A stretch of 64,000 nt of DNA from Rhodobacter sp. (lineage in GTDB: Bacteria; Pseudomonadota; Alphaproteobacteria; Rhodobacterales; Rhodobacteraceae). The DNA lies in the NCBI GenBank assembly GCA_016704435.1, contig JADJAB010000004.1, forward strand, positions 293,439 to 357,438. Direction: 5' to 3'. Below, piece by piece: positions 8,902 through 16,577 of this stretch. Both the position numbers and the translations under genes were made by a program. The notes under the pieces were generated by a model that was given only the letters and a program-made list of their open reading frames with translations, was not told the DNA's origin and did no database searches. Numbering within the stretch: position 1 is the stretch's first letter; each line of letters begins with the position of its first letter.

Positions 8902-9186
8902 TCATGCGCAGCCCCCGACGAAAACCCATGTGCCCGCCTCGAAGCGATCATAGATCGAGGCGCGCACACCCTTGCCCCCGCACAAAGCATCGGCATCGCG
9001 GCGGGCCGGTGCTCCGTCCCACATTGCATAGCCCGTGCCATCGGTGCGGCTGATACGGATGCCACCGCCCGCGACTGGCTGCGCCTCAGCCGCCACGTCG
9101 GGGCGTGCAGGGGCCAGCGGCGCAGGCGCGGTTGCCACACAGGCGGCCAGCGGTGCTGTCAGCGACAGAAGGGGAAGCCCGCGCAT
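8902..9186 (-). CDS. Small lipoprotein, paralogue of the neighbouring secreted protein
   Basis: 94 residues, MRGLPLLSLTAPLAACVATA with lipobox PLAAC. The start overlaps the preceding stop (TGATG). The C-terminal part, IRISRTDGTGYAMWDGAP through GTWVFVGGCA, aligns with the adjacent protein at 9186-9584 (VRIARADG through GRWVFAGGCK), so the two are paralogues with different export signals. Both end in a W-V-F-x-G-G-C motif. No known family recognised. Between it and the next gene (8795-8901) no coding sequence is seen. Confidence 0.75.
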   Translation of the reverse strand: MRGLPLLSLTAPLAACVATAPAPLAPARPDVAAEAQPVAGGGIRISRTDGTGYAMWDGAPARRDADALCGGKGVRASIYDRFEAGTWVFVGGCA

Positions 9187-9584
9187 CACTTGCAGCCCCC
9201 CGCGAATACCCAGCGCCCGGCGGGCGACAGCACCGGCACCACGCCCGGATCGACGCGCTTGCCCTGCGTCGCGCAGGCCGCCTTGATCACTTCGCGCGCA
9301 CGGTAGCCTTCGTCGGCCATCGACGCGCCATCGGCACGAGCGATCCGCACCGCGCCCGGCAGGTAATCCGGAACATCCAGATCTTCCCCGTTCACCGACA
9401 CCAGCGCCGCGCCCGAGGTGTCGATCTGCGCCAGATACTCCACCTCGTTCAGGCTGACCGGCACCACCACATAGGGCAGCGGGGCTTCGGCCTCGCCTTC
9501 GACGGGCTCGGTCTCGGCCCCGGCGGGAAGACCGCCAAGGCCAAGCGTCAAAGCCAGGAGAAGCGAAAGCCGGGTCATCGTCAC
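9186..9584 (-). CDS. Small secreted protein of the nuo operon, paralogue of 8902-9186
   Basis: 132 residues with Sec signal MTMTRLSLLLALTLGLGGLP and mature start around AGAETEP. Central part YVVVPVSLNEVEYLAQIDTS; the end GRWVFAGGCK matches the next gene. Two Cys (KAACATQG and GGCK) may pair. Start overlaps the nuoF stop by ATGA. Function unknown; it should be periplasmic. Confidence 0.78.
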   Translation of the reverse strand: MTMTRLSLLLALTLGLGGLPAGAETEPVEGEAEAPLPYVVVPVSLNEVEYLAQIDTSGAALVSVNGEDLDVPDYLPGAVRIARADGASMADEGYRAREVIKAACATQGKRVDPGVVPVLSPAGRWVFAGGCK

Positions 9585-10876
9585 TCTGCCGCCACCGCCG
9601 AGATACGGCCGGTCTTTTTCGCCTTGATGCGGTCCTCGATCTCATCCCGGAAGGCGCGGATCAGGCCCTGAATGGGCCAGGCCGCCGCATCGCCAAGCGC
9701 ACAGATGGTATGGCCTTCGACCTGCTTGGTCACCGACAGAAGCATGTCGATCTCCTCGACCTCGGCCTCGCCGCGCACCAGACGGTCCATCACCCGCATC
9801 ATCCAGCCGGTGCCTTCGCGGCAGGGCGTGCACTGGCCGCATGACTCGTGCTTGTAGAATTTCGACAGCCGCCAGATCGCCTTGATCACGTCCGTCGACT
9901 GGTCCATCACGATCACCGCCGCCGTGCCCAGGCCCGAGCGCTGCTCGCGCAGCCAGTCGAAATCCATGATCGCGTCGTCGCACTGGCCTTGCGTCAGCAA
10001 GGGCACAGACGACCCGCCGGGGATCACCGCCTTGAGGTTCTTCCAGCCGCCGCGCACGCCGCCGCAGTGCCGCTCCAACAGGTCCTTCAGCGGGGTCGAC
10101 ATCGCCTCTTCCACCACGCAAGGCGCGTTGACGTGGCCCGAGATGCCAAAGAGCTTGGTCCCGGTGTTGTTCGGCCGCCCGAACGAGGCGAACCAGTCCG
10201 CGCCGCGGCGCAGGATGGTGGGGACGACGGCAATGGATTCGACGTTGTTCACCGTGGTCGGGCAGCCGTAAAGGCCGGACCCGGCCGGGAACGGCGGCTT
10301 CATCCGGGGCATGCCCTTCTTGCCCTCGAGGCTTTCCAGCAGGGCAGTTTCCTCGCCGCAGATATAGGCGCCGGCGCCGTGGTGCAGGTAGCAGTCGAAA
10401 TCCCAGCCCGATTTCGCTGCGTTCTTGCCCAGCAACCCCGCGTCATAGCATTCGTCGATCGCCGCCTGCAGCGCCTCGCGCTCGCGGATGTATTCGCCGC
10501 GCAGGTAGATGTAGCAGGCATTCGCCCCCATGGCGAAGCTGGCGATCAGCGCGCCCTCGATCAGGGTGTGCGGATCGTGGCGCATGATCTCGCGGTCCTT
10601 GCAGGTGCCGGGTTCCGACTCGTCGGCGTTGATCACCAGATAGCTGGGCCGCCCGTCCGATTGCTTGGGCATGAACGACCACTTGAGGCCGGTCGGAAAC
10701 CCCGCGCCGCCGCGCCCGCGCAAGCCGCTGGCCTTCACCTGATCGACGATCATGTCACGCCCGCGCTGGATGATCCCGGCGGTGCCGTTCCAGTGACCCC
10801 GCTTCATCGCGCCTTTCAGGCTGCGGTCATGCATGCCGTAAAGGTTGGTGAAGATCCGGTCCTGATCCTTGAGCAT
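9581..10876 (-). CDS. nuoF: NADH-quinone oxidoreductase subunit F
   Basis: NADH-binding flavoprotein of Complex I, oxidising NADH and passing electrons through FMN and the N3 [4Fe-4S] cluster. 431 residues. NADH/FMN glycine-rich segment GLRGRGGAGFPTGLKW near residue 53, EETALLESLEGKKGMPRMKP near 180 and the cluster motif ESCGQCTPCREG near 347 are all intact. Start ATG follows AAGGGAAAGCAG. It is followed by the secreted-protein gene with ATGA overlap. Confidence 0.98.
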   Translation of the reverse strand: MLKDQDRIFTNLYGMHDRSLKGAMKRGHWNGTAGIIQRGRDMIVDQVKASGLRGRGGAGFPTGLKWSFMPKQSDGRPSYLVINADESEPGTCKDREIMRHDPHTLIEGALIASFAMGANACYIYLRGEYIREREALQAAIDECYDAGLLGKNAAKSGWDFDCYLHHGAGAYICGEETALLESLEGKKGMPRMKPPFPAGSGLYGCPTTVNNVESIAVVPTILRRGADWFASFGRPNNTGTKLFGISGHVNAPCVVEEAMSTPLKDLLERHCGGVRGGWKNLKAVIPGGSSVPLLTQGQCDDAIMDFDWLREQRSGLGTAAVIVMDQSTDVIKAIWRLSKFYKHESCGQCTPCREGTGWMMRVMDRLVRGEAEVEEIDMLLSVTKQVEGHTICALGDAAAWPIQGLIRAFRDEIEDRIKAKKTGRISAVAAE

Positions 10877-10886
10877 CTGCTTTCCC

Positions 10887-11108
10887 TTATCCCCGGCGCA
10901 CGCGCCAGATCTGATACGTCACGACCAGCGCCCAGACGAACGCGGCCAGCGCGGCGAAGTCGAAGAGAAAGGCGAAGCGTGTGTCCCAGCCCATCTCATC
11001 GCCCACCACCTGCGCCCCGATCCACAGTGCCATGGTTCCGGCCAGGACAAGGCCGACCAGCCGAGCCTTGCGCGCCATCTGCATGTCCTGCGGAGCGGAT
11101 TTCTTCAC
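10887..11108 (-). CDS. Small membrane protein, DUF5337-like
   Basis: 73 residues from a GTG start preceded by AAGGTGAT at good spacing. Two hydrophobic helices (about 16-34 and 44-66) with a basic end (YQIWRVRRG). From memory this matches the Rhodobacterales DUF5337 family found in nuo operons. It lies 10 bases before nuoF and is probably an inner-membrane protein; role unknown. Confidence 0.75.
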   Translation of the reverse strand: MKKSAPQDMQMARKARLVGLVLAGTMALWIGAQVVGDEMGWDTRFAFLFDFAALAAFVWALVVTYQIWRVRRG

Positions 11109-11117
11109 GGATCACCT

Positions 11118-12110
11118 TCAGTAGTCGTTGGTCTTGGCGCGCTCGAGAAACGCCTCAAGCCCGTCCTTGACGATGATCCTCGCTTGCGCCACCCATTTGT
11201 CGCGGGCGATGCGGCCCTTGAACCGCTCCATCCGGTCGTCGAAAGAGGCGATGTCCTTCGCCGTCCATTTCGCGATCTGGTCGAAGTGGAAGACACCGAA
11301 GCCGTTGACCATCTTTTCCAGCGCCGGGCCGATGCCTTCGATCATCTTCAGATCGTCGGCCTTGCCGCCGCGCGGCGCTTTCAGGATCTCTGGGCCTGCC
11401 GGCTTTTCGGCCTTCGGCGCCTTGGCCTTGGCCACCGCCCTCGGAGCCTTCTCGGCCTTCACCACCGCGGCCTTCGGAGCCTTCTCGGCCTTCGCCACCG
11501 CGGCCTTCGGAGCCTTCTCGGCCTTCGCCACCGCGGCCTTCGGAGCCTTCTCGGCCTTCGCCACCGCGGCCTTCGGAGCCTTCACAGCCTTCGCCACCGC
11601 GGCCTTCGGAGCCTTCACAGCCTTCGCCACTGCGGCCCTCGGAGCCTTCTCGGCCTTGGCGGCGGATTTCGGGGCTTTCGGTTTCCCGGCGGGCGGTTTC
11701 CCGGCGGGCTTGGCGGCCGGCGCCAGCCGGGCATCCTCTTCGGCCATCAGGCCCGATGCGGCCGAGACCGGCGGCGCAGGGGCAGCCGGGGCCGCGACCG
11801 GAGTCGAGGAAACCGCGGCATCGCGGGCCGAGGCTTCGGCCATCGCCGGGGCAGCAGCCGGAGTCGAAGCGGGCGCGACCGAGGCAGAAGATGCGGGGGG
11901 GGAAGACGCGGGGGCAGAGGACGCGGCCGACCCGCCGCCCGACCTGGTGCCGGAATATCCCGCGTCCGAAGACCCGCCCAACATGGACCAAAGGGCAATC
12001 ACGATGCCGAAGACGACGACGCCGATCAACAGCGCCCACCAGAAGCCGTGATGCCAGGCGAATTTCGTCAGCAGAAAGGCCAGGATTCCTGCCGCCGCCG
12101 CGATGATCAA
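11118..12110 (-). CDS. Membrane-anchored Lys/Ala-repeat protein with the NuoE-type C-terminal domain
   Basis: About 330 residues from a TTG (uncertain; no good ribosome site, and about 80 bases lie between it and nuoE). Two N-terminal hydrophobic helices (4-16, 22-43), an Ala/Pro/Ser-rich linker, then about seven repeats of KAPKAAVAKAE (residues about 152-225; histone H1-like composition), then a folded domain of about 75 residues starting GGKADDLKMIEGIGPALEKM. That domain closely matches the C-terminal domain of NuoE (GGKADDLKRIWGVGPKLEAL) and contains the GIGP helix-hairpin-helix-like motif seen in predicted flap-endonuclease-like proteins. A nuclease role is not shown. The protein is inferred to be membrane bound with a basic cytoplasmic tail. 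Confidence 0.8.
   Translation of the reverse strand: MIIAAAAGILAFLLTKFAWHHGFWWALLIGVVVFGIVIALWSMLGGSSDAGYSGTRSGGGSAASSAPASSPPASSASVAPASTPAAAPAMAEASARDAAVSSTPVAAPAAPAPPVSAASGLMAEEDARLAPAAKPAGKPPAGKPKAPKSAAKAEKAPRAAVAKAVKAPKAAVAKAVKAPKAAVAKAEKAPKAAVAKAEKAPKAAVAKAEKAPKAAVVKAEKAPRAVAKAKAPKAEKPAGPEILKAPRGGKADDLKMIEGIGPALEKMVNGFGVFHFDQIAKWTAKDIASFDDRMERFKGRIARDKWVAQARIIVKDGLEAFLERAKTNDY
11440..11655 (-). repeat. 33-bp tandem repeat, about 6.5 copies
   Basis: In-frame tandem repeat inside the gene above. The plus-strand unit is ggagccttctcggccttcgc plus 13 further bases; it encodes KAPKAAVAKAE/V. Copies differ at a few bases (for example Glu/Val at the last codon and Ala/Val at position 7), so they are not recent perfect duplications. 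Such an array is prone to slippage in copies and in assembly. Confidence 0.85.
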
Positions 12111-12190
12111 GCGGGCCTGCGAAGGCCCATTTCCGTAGCTTCCGTTCCCCCCGATACGGCCCCTTTAGCGGGGCCTTGGTCCTGGTTACG

Positions 12191-13414
12191 TCACCCGTCC
12201 GCTCGCGCCACGCGCTCGGCCTCTTCCGCAGTGCCGCCCGCCGCCAGGACCCTGGCCTGCGTCACCCACTTCTCGCGGGTCGCGCGGCCCTTGAACCCTT
12301 CGAGATTGTCGTCGACCCAAGCCAGCTCTTCCGCCGTCCAGGCCGCGATCTGGTCGAAGTGGAAGAAGCCAAGCCGGTTGCACAGCGCCTCCAGTTTCGG
12401 CCCGACGCCCCATATCCGCTTCAGGTCATCGGCCTTGCCGCCGCGTGCCGCCTTCAACACTGATGGCCTGGCAGCCTTCACGGGCTTCGCCGCATCGACC
12501 GCCGTCTTTGCCGCCCTCGCCCTGACCTCGGTCGCCGGGTTGATCGGGGCCCTGGCGTCATTCGATGCCGTTTTCTTCCCCGGCGCGGCCTTGGCCACGC
12601 CCGCGGGCTTTGCCACCTTCACCGCCGGTTTGCCGGCCGCCAGCGCCTCGCCCGCCGCGGCAGGAAGTTCCCGTGCCGCGCCGGCCCCCGCCTTCGGTGC
12701 CGCTGCCTTGCCCAGCCAGGGCGTGGTCAGCGGCAGTTCGCTGCCGTCGATACGCTTGACGGTGTCGCCAAGGTCCACCGCCCGCTGCACGCTGGCGTTG
12801 TATTGCTTCTTGCCCGACTCGAAATCCTTGAGGCTGGTCAGCCCGGTGATCGGCTCGGCCGCATAGCGCCCGTTCTGCGGCCCCGGCACCGGAACCTCGC
12901 CCCTGGAGAACCGCCCGATCAGCGCACGCAACTTCTCGGCCGTCAGATCCTCGTAGTAATCCTTGCCGATCTGCGCCATCGGCGCATTGGTGCAGGCCCC
13001 CAGGCATTCCACCTCTTCCCAGCTGAACCTGCCGTCGGCCGAAAGGGTATGCGGCTGCTTCGCCACCAGTTCCTTGCAGACGGCAATCAGATCCTCGGCC
13101 CCGCAGATCATGCAGGAGGTGGTTCCGCATATCTGGATATGTGCCACGGAACCAACGGGTTGCAGCTGGAACATGAAGTAGAAGGTGGCCACTTCGAGGC
13201 CGCGGATATAGGCCAACCCCAGCATATCGGAGACATGCTCGATCGCCGGGCGGGACAGCCAGCCCTCCTGTTCCTGTGCGCGCCACAGCAGCGGGATGAT
13301 CGCGCTGGCCTGCCGGCCTTCGGGGTATTTGGAAATCTGCCCCTTCGCCCAGGCCAGATTGGCGGGCGTGAAGGCGAAACTGTCGGGCTGGTGCGGATGA
13401 AGACGGCGCAGCAT
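12191..13414 (-). CDS. nuoE: NADH-quinone oxidoreductase subunit E with C-terminal extension
   Basis: Thioredoxin-like [2Fe-2S] subunit (N1a cluster) of the Complex I NADH module. 407 residues, well above the 160-240 of most NuoE. Residues 1-190 are the normal subunit, with cluster ligands in CGTTSCMICGAED and ECLGACTNAP. Residues about 210-330 are a low-complexity Ala/Lys/Pro linker and residues about 330-407 are an added domain (GGKADDLKRIWGVGPKLEAL through KWVTQARVLAAGG) shared with the next gene. It starts right at the end of the 32-residue peptide gene. Long NuoE forms are known in Rhodobacterales; what the extension does is unknown. Confidence 0.96.
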   Translation of the reverse strand: MLRRLHPHQPDSFAFTPANLAWAKGQISKYPEGRQASAIIPLLWRAQEQEGWLSRPAIEHVSDMLGLAYIRGLEVATFYFMFQLQPVGSVAHIQICGTTSCMICGAEDLIAVCKELVAKQPHTLSADGRFSWEEVECLGACTNAPMAQIGKDYYEDLTAEKLRALIGRFSRGEVPVPGPQNGRYAAEPITGLTSLKDFESGKKQYNASVQRAVDLGDTVKRIDGSELPLTTPWLGKAAAPKAGAGAARELPAAAGEALAAGKPAVKVAKPAGVAKAAPGKKTASNDARAPINPATEVRARAAKTAVDAAKPVKAARPSVLKAARGGKADDLKRIWGVGPKLEALCNRLGFFHFDQIAAWTAEELAWVDDNLEGFKGRATREKWVTQARVLAAGGTAEEAERVARADG

Positions 13415-13513
13415 TCAGGACCCCAATACGATCAGAAGCGGGATGAAAGGCGCAGCCGTCGGCAGCGCAAAGACACTGAAGATCAGGCCAGGCAGACCTA
13501 CTACCGCGATCAC
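13415..13513 (-). CDS. 32-residue hydrophobic peptide between nuoD and nuoE
   Basis: GTG start overlapping the nuoD stop as GTGA, then IAVVGLPGLIFSVFALPTAA and a stop immediately before the nuoE ATG. The peptide (32 residues) is almost wholly hydrophobic with several Pro and Gly and would form one membrane helix. It fills the gap between the two genes exactly, as expected for a translated coupling ORF. No ribosome site of its own. It could be a tiny Complex I-associated peptide or simply a device for coupling; unproven. Confidence 0.5.
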   Translation of the reverse strand: MIAVVGLPGLIFSVFALPTAAPFIPLLIVLGS

Positions 13514-14751
13514 CGGTCGATCTCCCCGAACACCACATCCAACGAGCCGATGATCGCGGCCACATCGGCCAGCTGATGGCCCTTGCAGACGTAATCCATC
13601 GATTGCAGGTGCAGATACCCCGGCGCGCGCAGCTTGGCGCGGTAGGGTTTGTTGGTGCCATCGGCCACCAGATAGACCCCGAATTCGCCCTTCGGCGCCT
13701 CGACCGCGGCGTAAACTTCGCCCGCCGGAACGTGGAAGCCTTCGGTATAGAGCTTGAAGTGGTGGATCAAGCCCTCCATCGCAGTCTTCATCTCGGCCCG
13801 CTTCGTCGGCGCCAGCTTGCCCCGCGCCAGCACATCGCCCTGCCCGTCAGGTGCGCGCAGCTTGACCAGCGCCTGCTTGATGATCCGGGTCGACTCGCGC
13901 ATTTCCTGCATCCGGCACAGGTAGCGGTCATAGCAATCGCCATTCTTGCCGACCGGGATCTTGAAGTCGAATTCGTCATAGCATTCATAGGGTTGCGCGC
14001 GGCGCAGATCCCAGGCCAGACCCGATCCGCGCACCATCACGCCCGAATAGCCCCAATCGCGGATGTCCTCCTCGGTGACGATGCCGATATCGGCGTTGCG
14101 CTGCTTGAAGATGCGGTTTTCGGTCAGCAGCGTGTCGATGTCATCCAGCACCTTGGGGAAATGATCCGCCCAAGTGTCGATATCATCCAGCAGCGCAGGC
14201 GTCAGATCGACATGCACGCCACCGGGCCGGAAATAGGCCGCATGCAGACGCGCCCCGCAAGCCCGCTCATAGAACACCATCAGCTTTTCGCGCTCTTCAA
14301 AGCCCCAAAGCGGCGGCGTCAGCGCGCCCACGTCCATGGCCTGCGTGGTGACGTTCAGAAGGTGGCTCAGGATGCGGCCGATCTCGGAATACAGAACCCG
14401 GATCAGGCTGGCCCGGCGCGGTACCGGCGTGCCGGTCAGCCGTTCGATCGCCAGGCACCAGGCATGCTCCTGGTTCATCGGCGCCACATAATCCAGCCGG
14501 TCGAAATAGGGCAGGTTCTGCAGATAGGTCCGGCTTTCCATCAGCTTTTCGGTGCCGCGATGCAGCAGGCCGATATGCGGATCGCAGCGTTCGACGATCT
14601 CGCCGTCCAGCTCCAGCACCAGTCGCAAAACGCCATGTGCAGCAGGGTGTTGCGGGCCGAAGTTGATGTTGAAATTGCGGATGCGCTGCTCTGACGTCTC
14701 CAGATCGACCGAGCCGTCGTCATAGGTATTGCGCCGGATATCGCCGTCCAT
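13510..14751 (-). CDS. nuoD: NADH-quinone oxidoreductase subunit D
   Basis: 49-kDa-type subunit forming the quinone-binding site with NuoB. 413 residues from MDGDIRRNTYDDGSV, the usual Rhodobacterales start; its ATG overlaps the nuoC stop (TGATG). NFGPQHPAAHGVLRLVLEL and the quinone-site His are present near residue 37, DPHIGLLHRGTEKLMESRTY follows, and the C-terminus is VFGEIDR. No separate C-terminal NuoC fusion. An ATG one codon earlier is also possible. Confidence 0.98.
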   Translation of the reverse strand: MDGDIRRNTYDDGSVDLETSEQRIRNFNINFGPQHPAAHGVLRLVLELDGEIVERCDPHIGLLHRGTEKLMESRTYLQNLPYFDRLDYVAPMNQEHAWCLAIERLTGTPVPRRASLIRVLYSEIGRILSHLLNVTTQAMDVGALTPPLWGFEEREKLMVFYERACGARLHAAYFRPGGVHVDLTPALLDDIDTWADHFPKVLDDIDTLLTENRIFKQRNADIGIVTEEDIRDWGYSGVMVRGSGLAWDLRRAQPYECYDEFDFKIPVGKNGDCYDRYLCRMQEMRESTRIIKQALVKLRAPDGQGDVLARGKLAPTKRAEMKTAMEGLIHHFKLYTEGFHVPAGEVYAAVEAPKGEFGVYLVADGTNKPYRAKLRAPGYLHLQSMDYVCKGHQLADVAAIIGSLDVVFGEIDR

Positions 14752-15356
14752 CATTTCGCCTCCGCCTTCTGATCGCCGGGAAGGATGTATTCGGCCCCCT
14801 CCCACGGGGACATGAAGTCGAACTGCCGGTATTCCTGCACCAGTTTCACCGGCTCATAAACGACGCGCTTCAGCGCCTCGTCATAGCGGACCTCGACATA
14901 GCCGGTAGTCGGGAAATCCTTGCGCAGGGGATGGCCGCGAAAGCCGTAATCGGTCAGGATGCGGCGCAGGTCGGGGTGGCCGGAGAACAGGATGCCGAAC
15001 ATGTCGAACACCTCGCGCTCGAACCAGTTGGCCGCCGGGTAGGTCTCGACGATCGAGGGCACCATCTCATCCTCGCGCACCGCCACTTTCACCCGGATAC
15101 GGTGGTTTCGGTACATCGAGAGAAAGTGGTAGACCATATCGAACCGCGCCACCCGTTCGGGCAGGTCGACGGCGGTGATATCCACCAGCGTCGAGAACCT
15201 GCAGGCCGCATCGTCGCGCAGGAATTCCACCAGGCTCTGCAGATGCGCCAGGTTCGCCGTCACCGTCAGCTCGCCATGGGCGATGGCGGTGGATTGCACC
15301 GCATCGCCGCGCTTCAGCTCGATCAGGGCGGCCAGTTCTTGCAGGGCTTCGCTCAT
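14751..15356 (-). CDS. nuoC: NADH-quinone oxidoreductase subunit C
   Basis: 30-kDa-type subunit of the connecting module, 201 residues from MSEALQELAALIELKRG. The family signature ANWFEREVFDMFGILFSGHP and RRILTDYGFRGHPLRKDFP is plain. The start overlaps the nuoB stop (TGATG), and its stop overlaps nuoD. Longer in-frame starts fall inside nuoB. Confidence 0.97.
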   Translation of the reverse strand: MSEALQELAALIELKRGDAVQSTAIAHGELTVTANLAHLQSLVEFLRDDAACRFSTLVDITAVDLPERVARFDMVYHFLSMYRNHRIRVKVAVREDEMVPSIVETYPAANWFEREVFDMFGILFSGHPDLRRILTDYGFRGHPLRKDFPTTGYVEVRYDEALKRVVYEPVKLVQEYRQFDFMSPWEGAEYILPGDQKAEAK

Positions 15357-15928
15357 CATCTCACCAGGGTGCCGGTGCGGCGGATTTTCCGCTGCAATTG
15401 CAAGATGCCGTAGAGCAGCGCCTCGGCCGTTGGCGGGCAACCGGGAACGTAGACATCGACCGGCACCACACGGTCGCAGCCGCGCACCACGGAATAGGAA
15501 TAGTGGTAGTAGCCACCGCCATTGGCGCAGGAGCCCATCGAGATCACATAGCGCGGTTCCGGCATCTGGTCGTAGACCTTGCGCAGTGCGGGCGCCATCT
15601 TGTTGGTCAGCGTGCCCGCCACGATCATCAGATCGGACTGACGCGGCGAGGCGCGGGGGGCGGTGCCGAAGCGTTCCATGTCATAGCGCGGCATGGCGGT
15701 GTGCATCATCTCGACCGCGCAACAGGCCAGGCCGAAGGTCATCCAGTGGAGCGAACCGATGCGCGCCCAGTTGATGATGTCTTCGGTCGAGGTCAGCAGG
15801 AACCCCTTGTCCTGCAATTCCCGGTTCAGGGCCTGGGTGGCGACTTCGGCATCGCCGCCCGCAGTGTTGGCACGGTCTGAAGTGGATTTGGCATCACACC
15901 CATTCCAGCGCCCCCTTCTTCCATTCAT
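15356..15928 (-). CDS. nuoB: NADH-quinone oxidoreductase subunit B
   Basis: Carries cluster N2, the last [4Fe-4S] before quinone. Ligand motifs GLACCAVEMMH, GSCANGGGYYH and VYVPGCPPTAEALLYG are intact, and the protein ends QRKIRRTGTLVR. About 180-190 residues. The start is unclear: the only in-frame ATG (used here) lies well inside nuoA, while an ATG overlapping the nuoA stop (TGATG, at 15894) is in another frame. A one-base error between that ATG and the conserved NTAGGDAEVATQALNREL would explain this. Confidence 0.95.
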   Translation of the reverse strand: MNGRRGRWNGCDAKSTSDRANTAGGDAEVATQALNRELQDKGFLLTSTEDIINWARIGSLHWMTFGLACCAVEMMHTAMPRYDMERFGTAPRASPRQSDLMIVAGTLTNKMAPALRKVYDQMPEPRYVISMGSCANGGGYYHYSYSVVRGCDRVVPVDVYVPGCPPTAEALLYGILQLQRKIRRTGTLVR

Positions 15929-16259
15929 AGGCAAAGCCCACGGTCAGCACCGCCAGGAACACCATCATCGACCAGAAGGCGGTCATGCTGATGTCGCCGA
16001 AGGCCACCGCCCAGGGGAACAGGAACGCCACCTCAAGGTCGAAGATGATGAACAGGATCGACACCAGATAGAACCGCACGTCGAATTTCATCCGCGCGTC
16101 GTCGAAGGCGTTGAAGCCGCATTCATAGGCCGAGACCTTTTCCGGGTCCGGGTTCCTAACGGCAAGGACCGCGGCGGCAAGGATCAGGACAAGGCCCAGG
16201 CCGACCGCAATCGCAAGAAGAACGAGGATCGGCAGATACTCTCGGAGAAGCGTGTCCAC
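15894..16259 (-). CDS. nuoA: NADH-quinone oxidoreductase subunit A
   Basis: First gene of the operon, a three-helix membrane subunit of 121 residues. A GTG start is chosen because AAGGAG lies 6 bases before it and the length then fits the family; an in-frame ATG further out lacks such a site. The conserved EKVSAYECGFNAFDDARMKF (with the redox-sensitive Cys loop) and FIIFDLEVAFLFPWAV are present. It ends YEWKKGALEWV, with the nuoB coding region overlapping. Confidence 0.97.
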   Translation of the reverse strand: MDTLLREYLPILVLLAIAVGLGLVLILAAAVLAVRNPDPEKVSAYECGFNAFDDARMKFDVRFYLVSILFIIFDLEVAFLFPWAVAFGDISMTAFWSMMVFLAVLTVGFAYEWKKGALEWV

Positions 16260-16577
16260 GAGATGCTCCTTCAGCTGGCAACAGCGCGTTTGCGGGCCGG
16301 ACCGGCGCGCATGCACTCACGGCCCCGTTTACTCTGCCCCCTTGCCGGGGTCAACGCATGGGGGCGGGAAAAGAGGTGTGGTGCGGCGTGGATTCCATGC
16401 ATTGTATGCAGTGGTGTGCCGATTTTTCCGCGCCGCGGCGAGACGGGCGTCGCCGGCCCGCCGGTGCGGGCCGCACTGAGTCGGCCCTGCCCAGGGTCGA
16501 TGGGGGCTTTTCCTCACCTTGACGTTCGGGCGGATGTCGGCGTTTTCTGAGCGGAATCAAACCGGAAGGCCCGCCCC
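16260..16577. promoter_or_regulatory. Divergent intergenic region, probable nuo promoter
   Basis: About 318 bases between nuoA (minus) and the secreted-protein gene at 16578 (plus). The start of the whole nuo operon lies here, so its promoter must be in or near it, but I cannot pick a confident -35/-10 pair in this GC-rich sequence. The AAGGAG at about 16266-16271 (complement) serves nuoA. No gene or strong hairpin seen. Confidence 0.5.

Noticed and set aside
11155..12039. Gly/Arg-rich 294-codon frame with SEGRGGEGREG repeats
   Set aside because: Shadow of the Lys/Ala-repeat gene in another frame; the true frame has membrane helices and the NuoE-type domain.
10869..12866. 665-codon plus-strand frame with Leu/Arg repeats
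   Set aside because: Reverse complement of nuoE and the repeat protein genes; no ribosome site or family motif.
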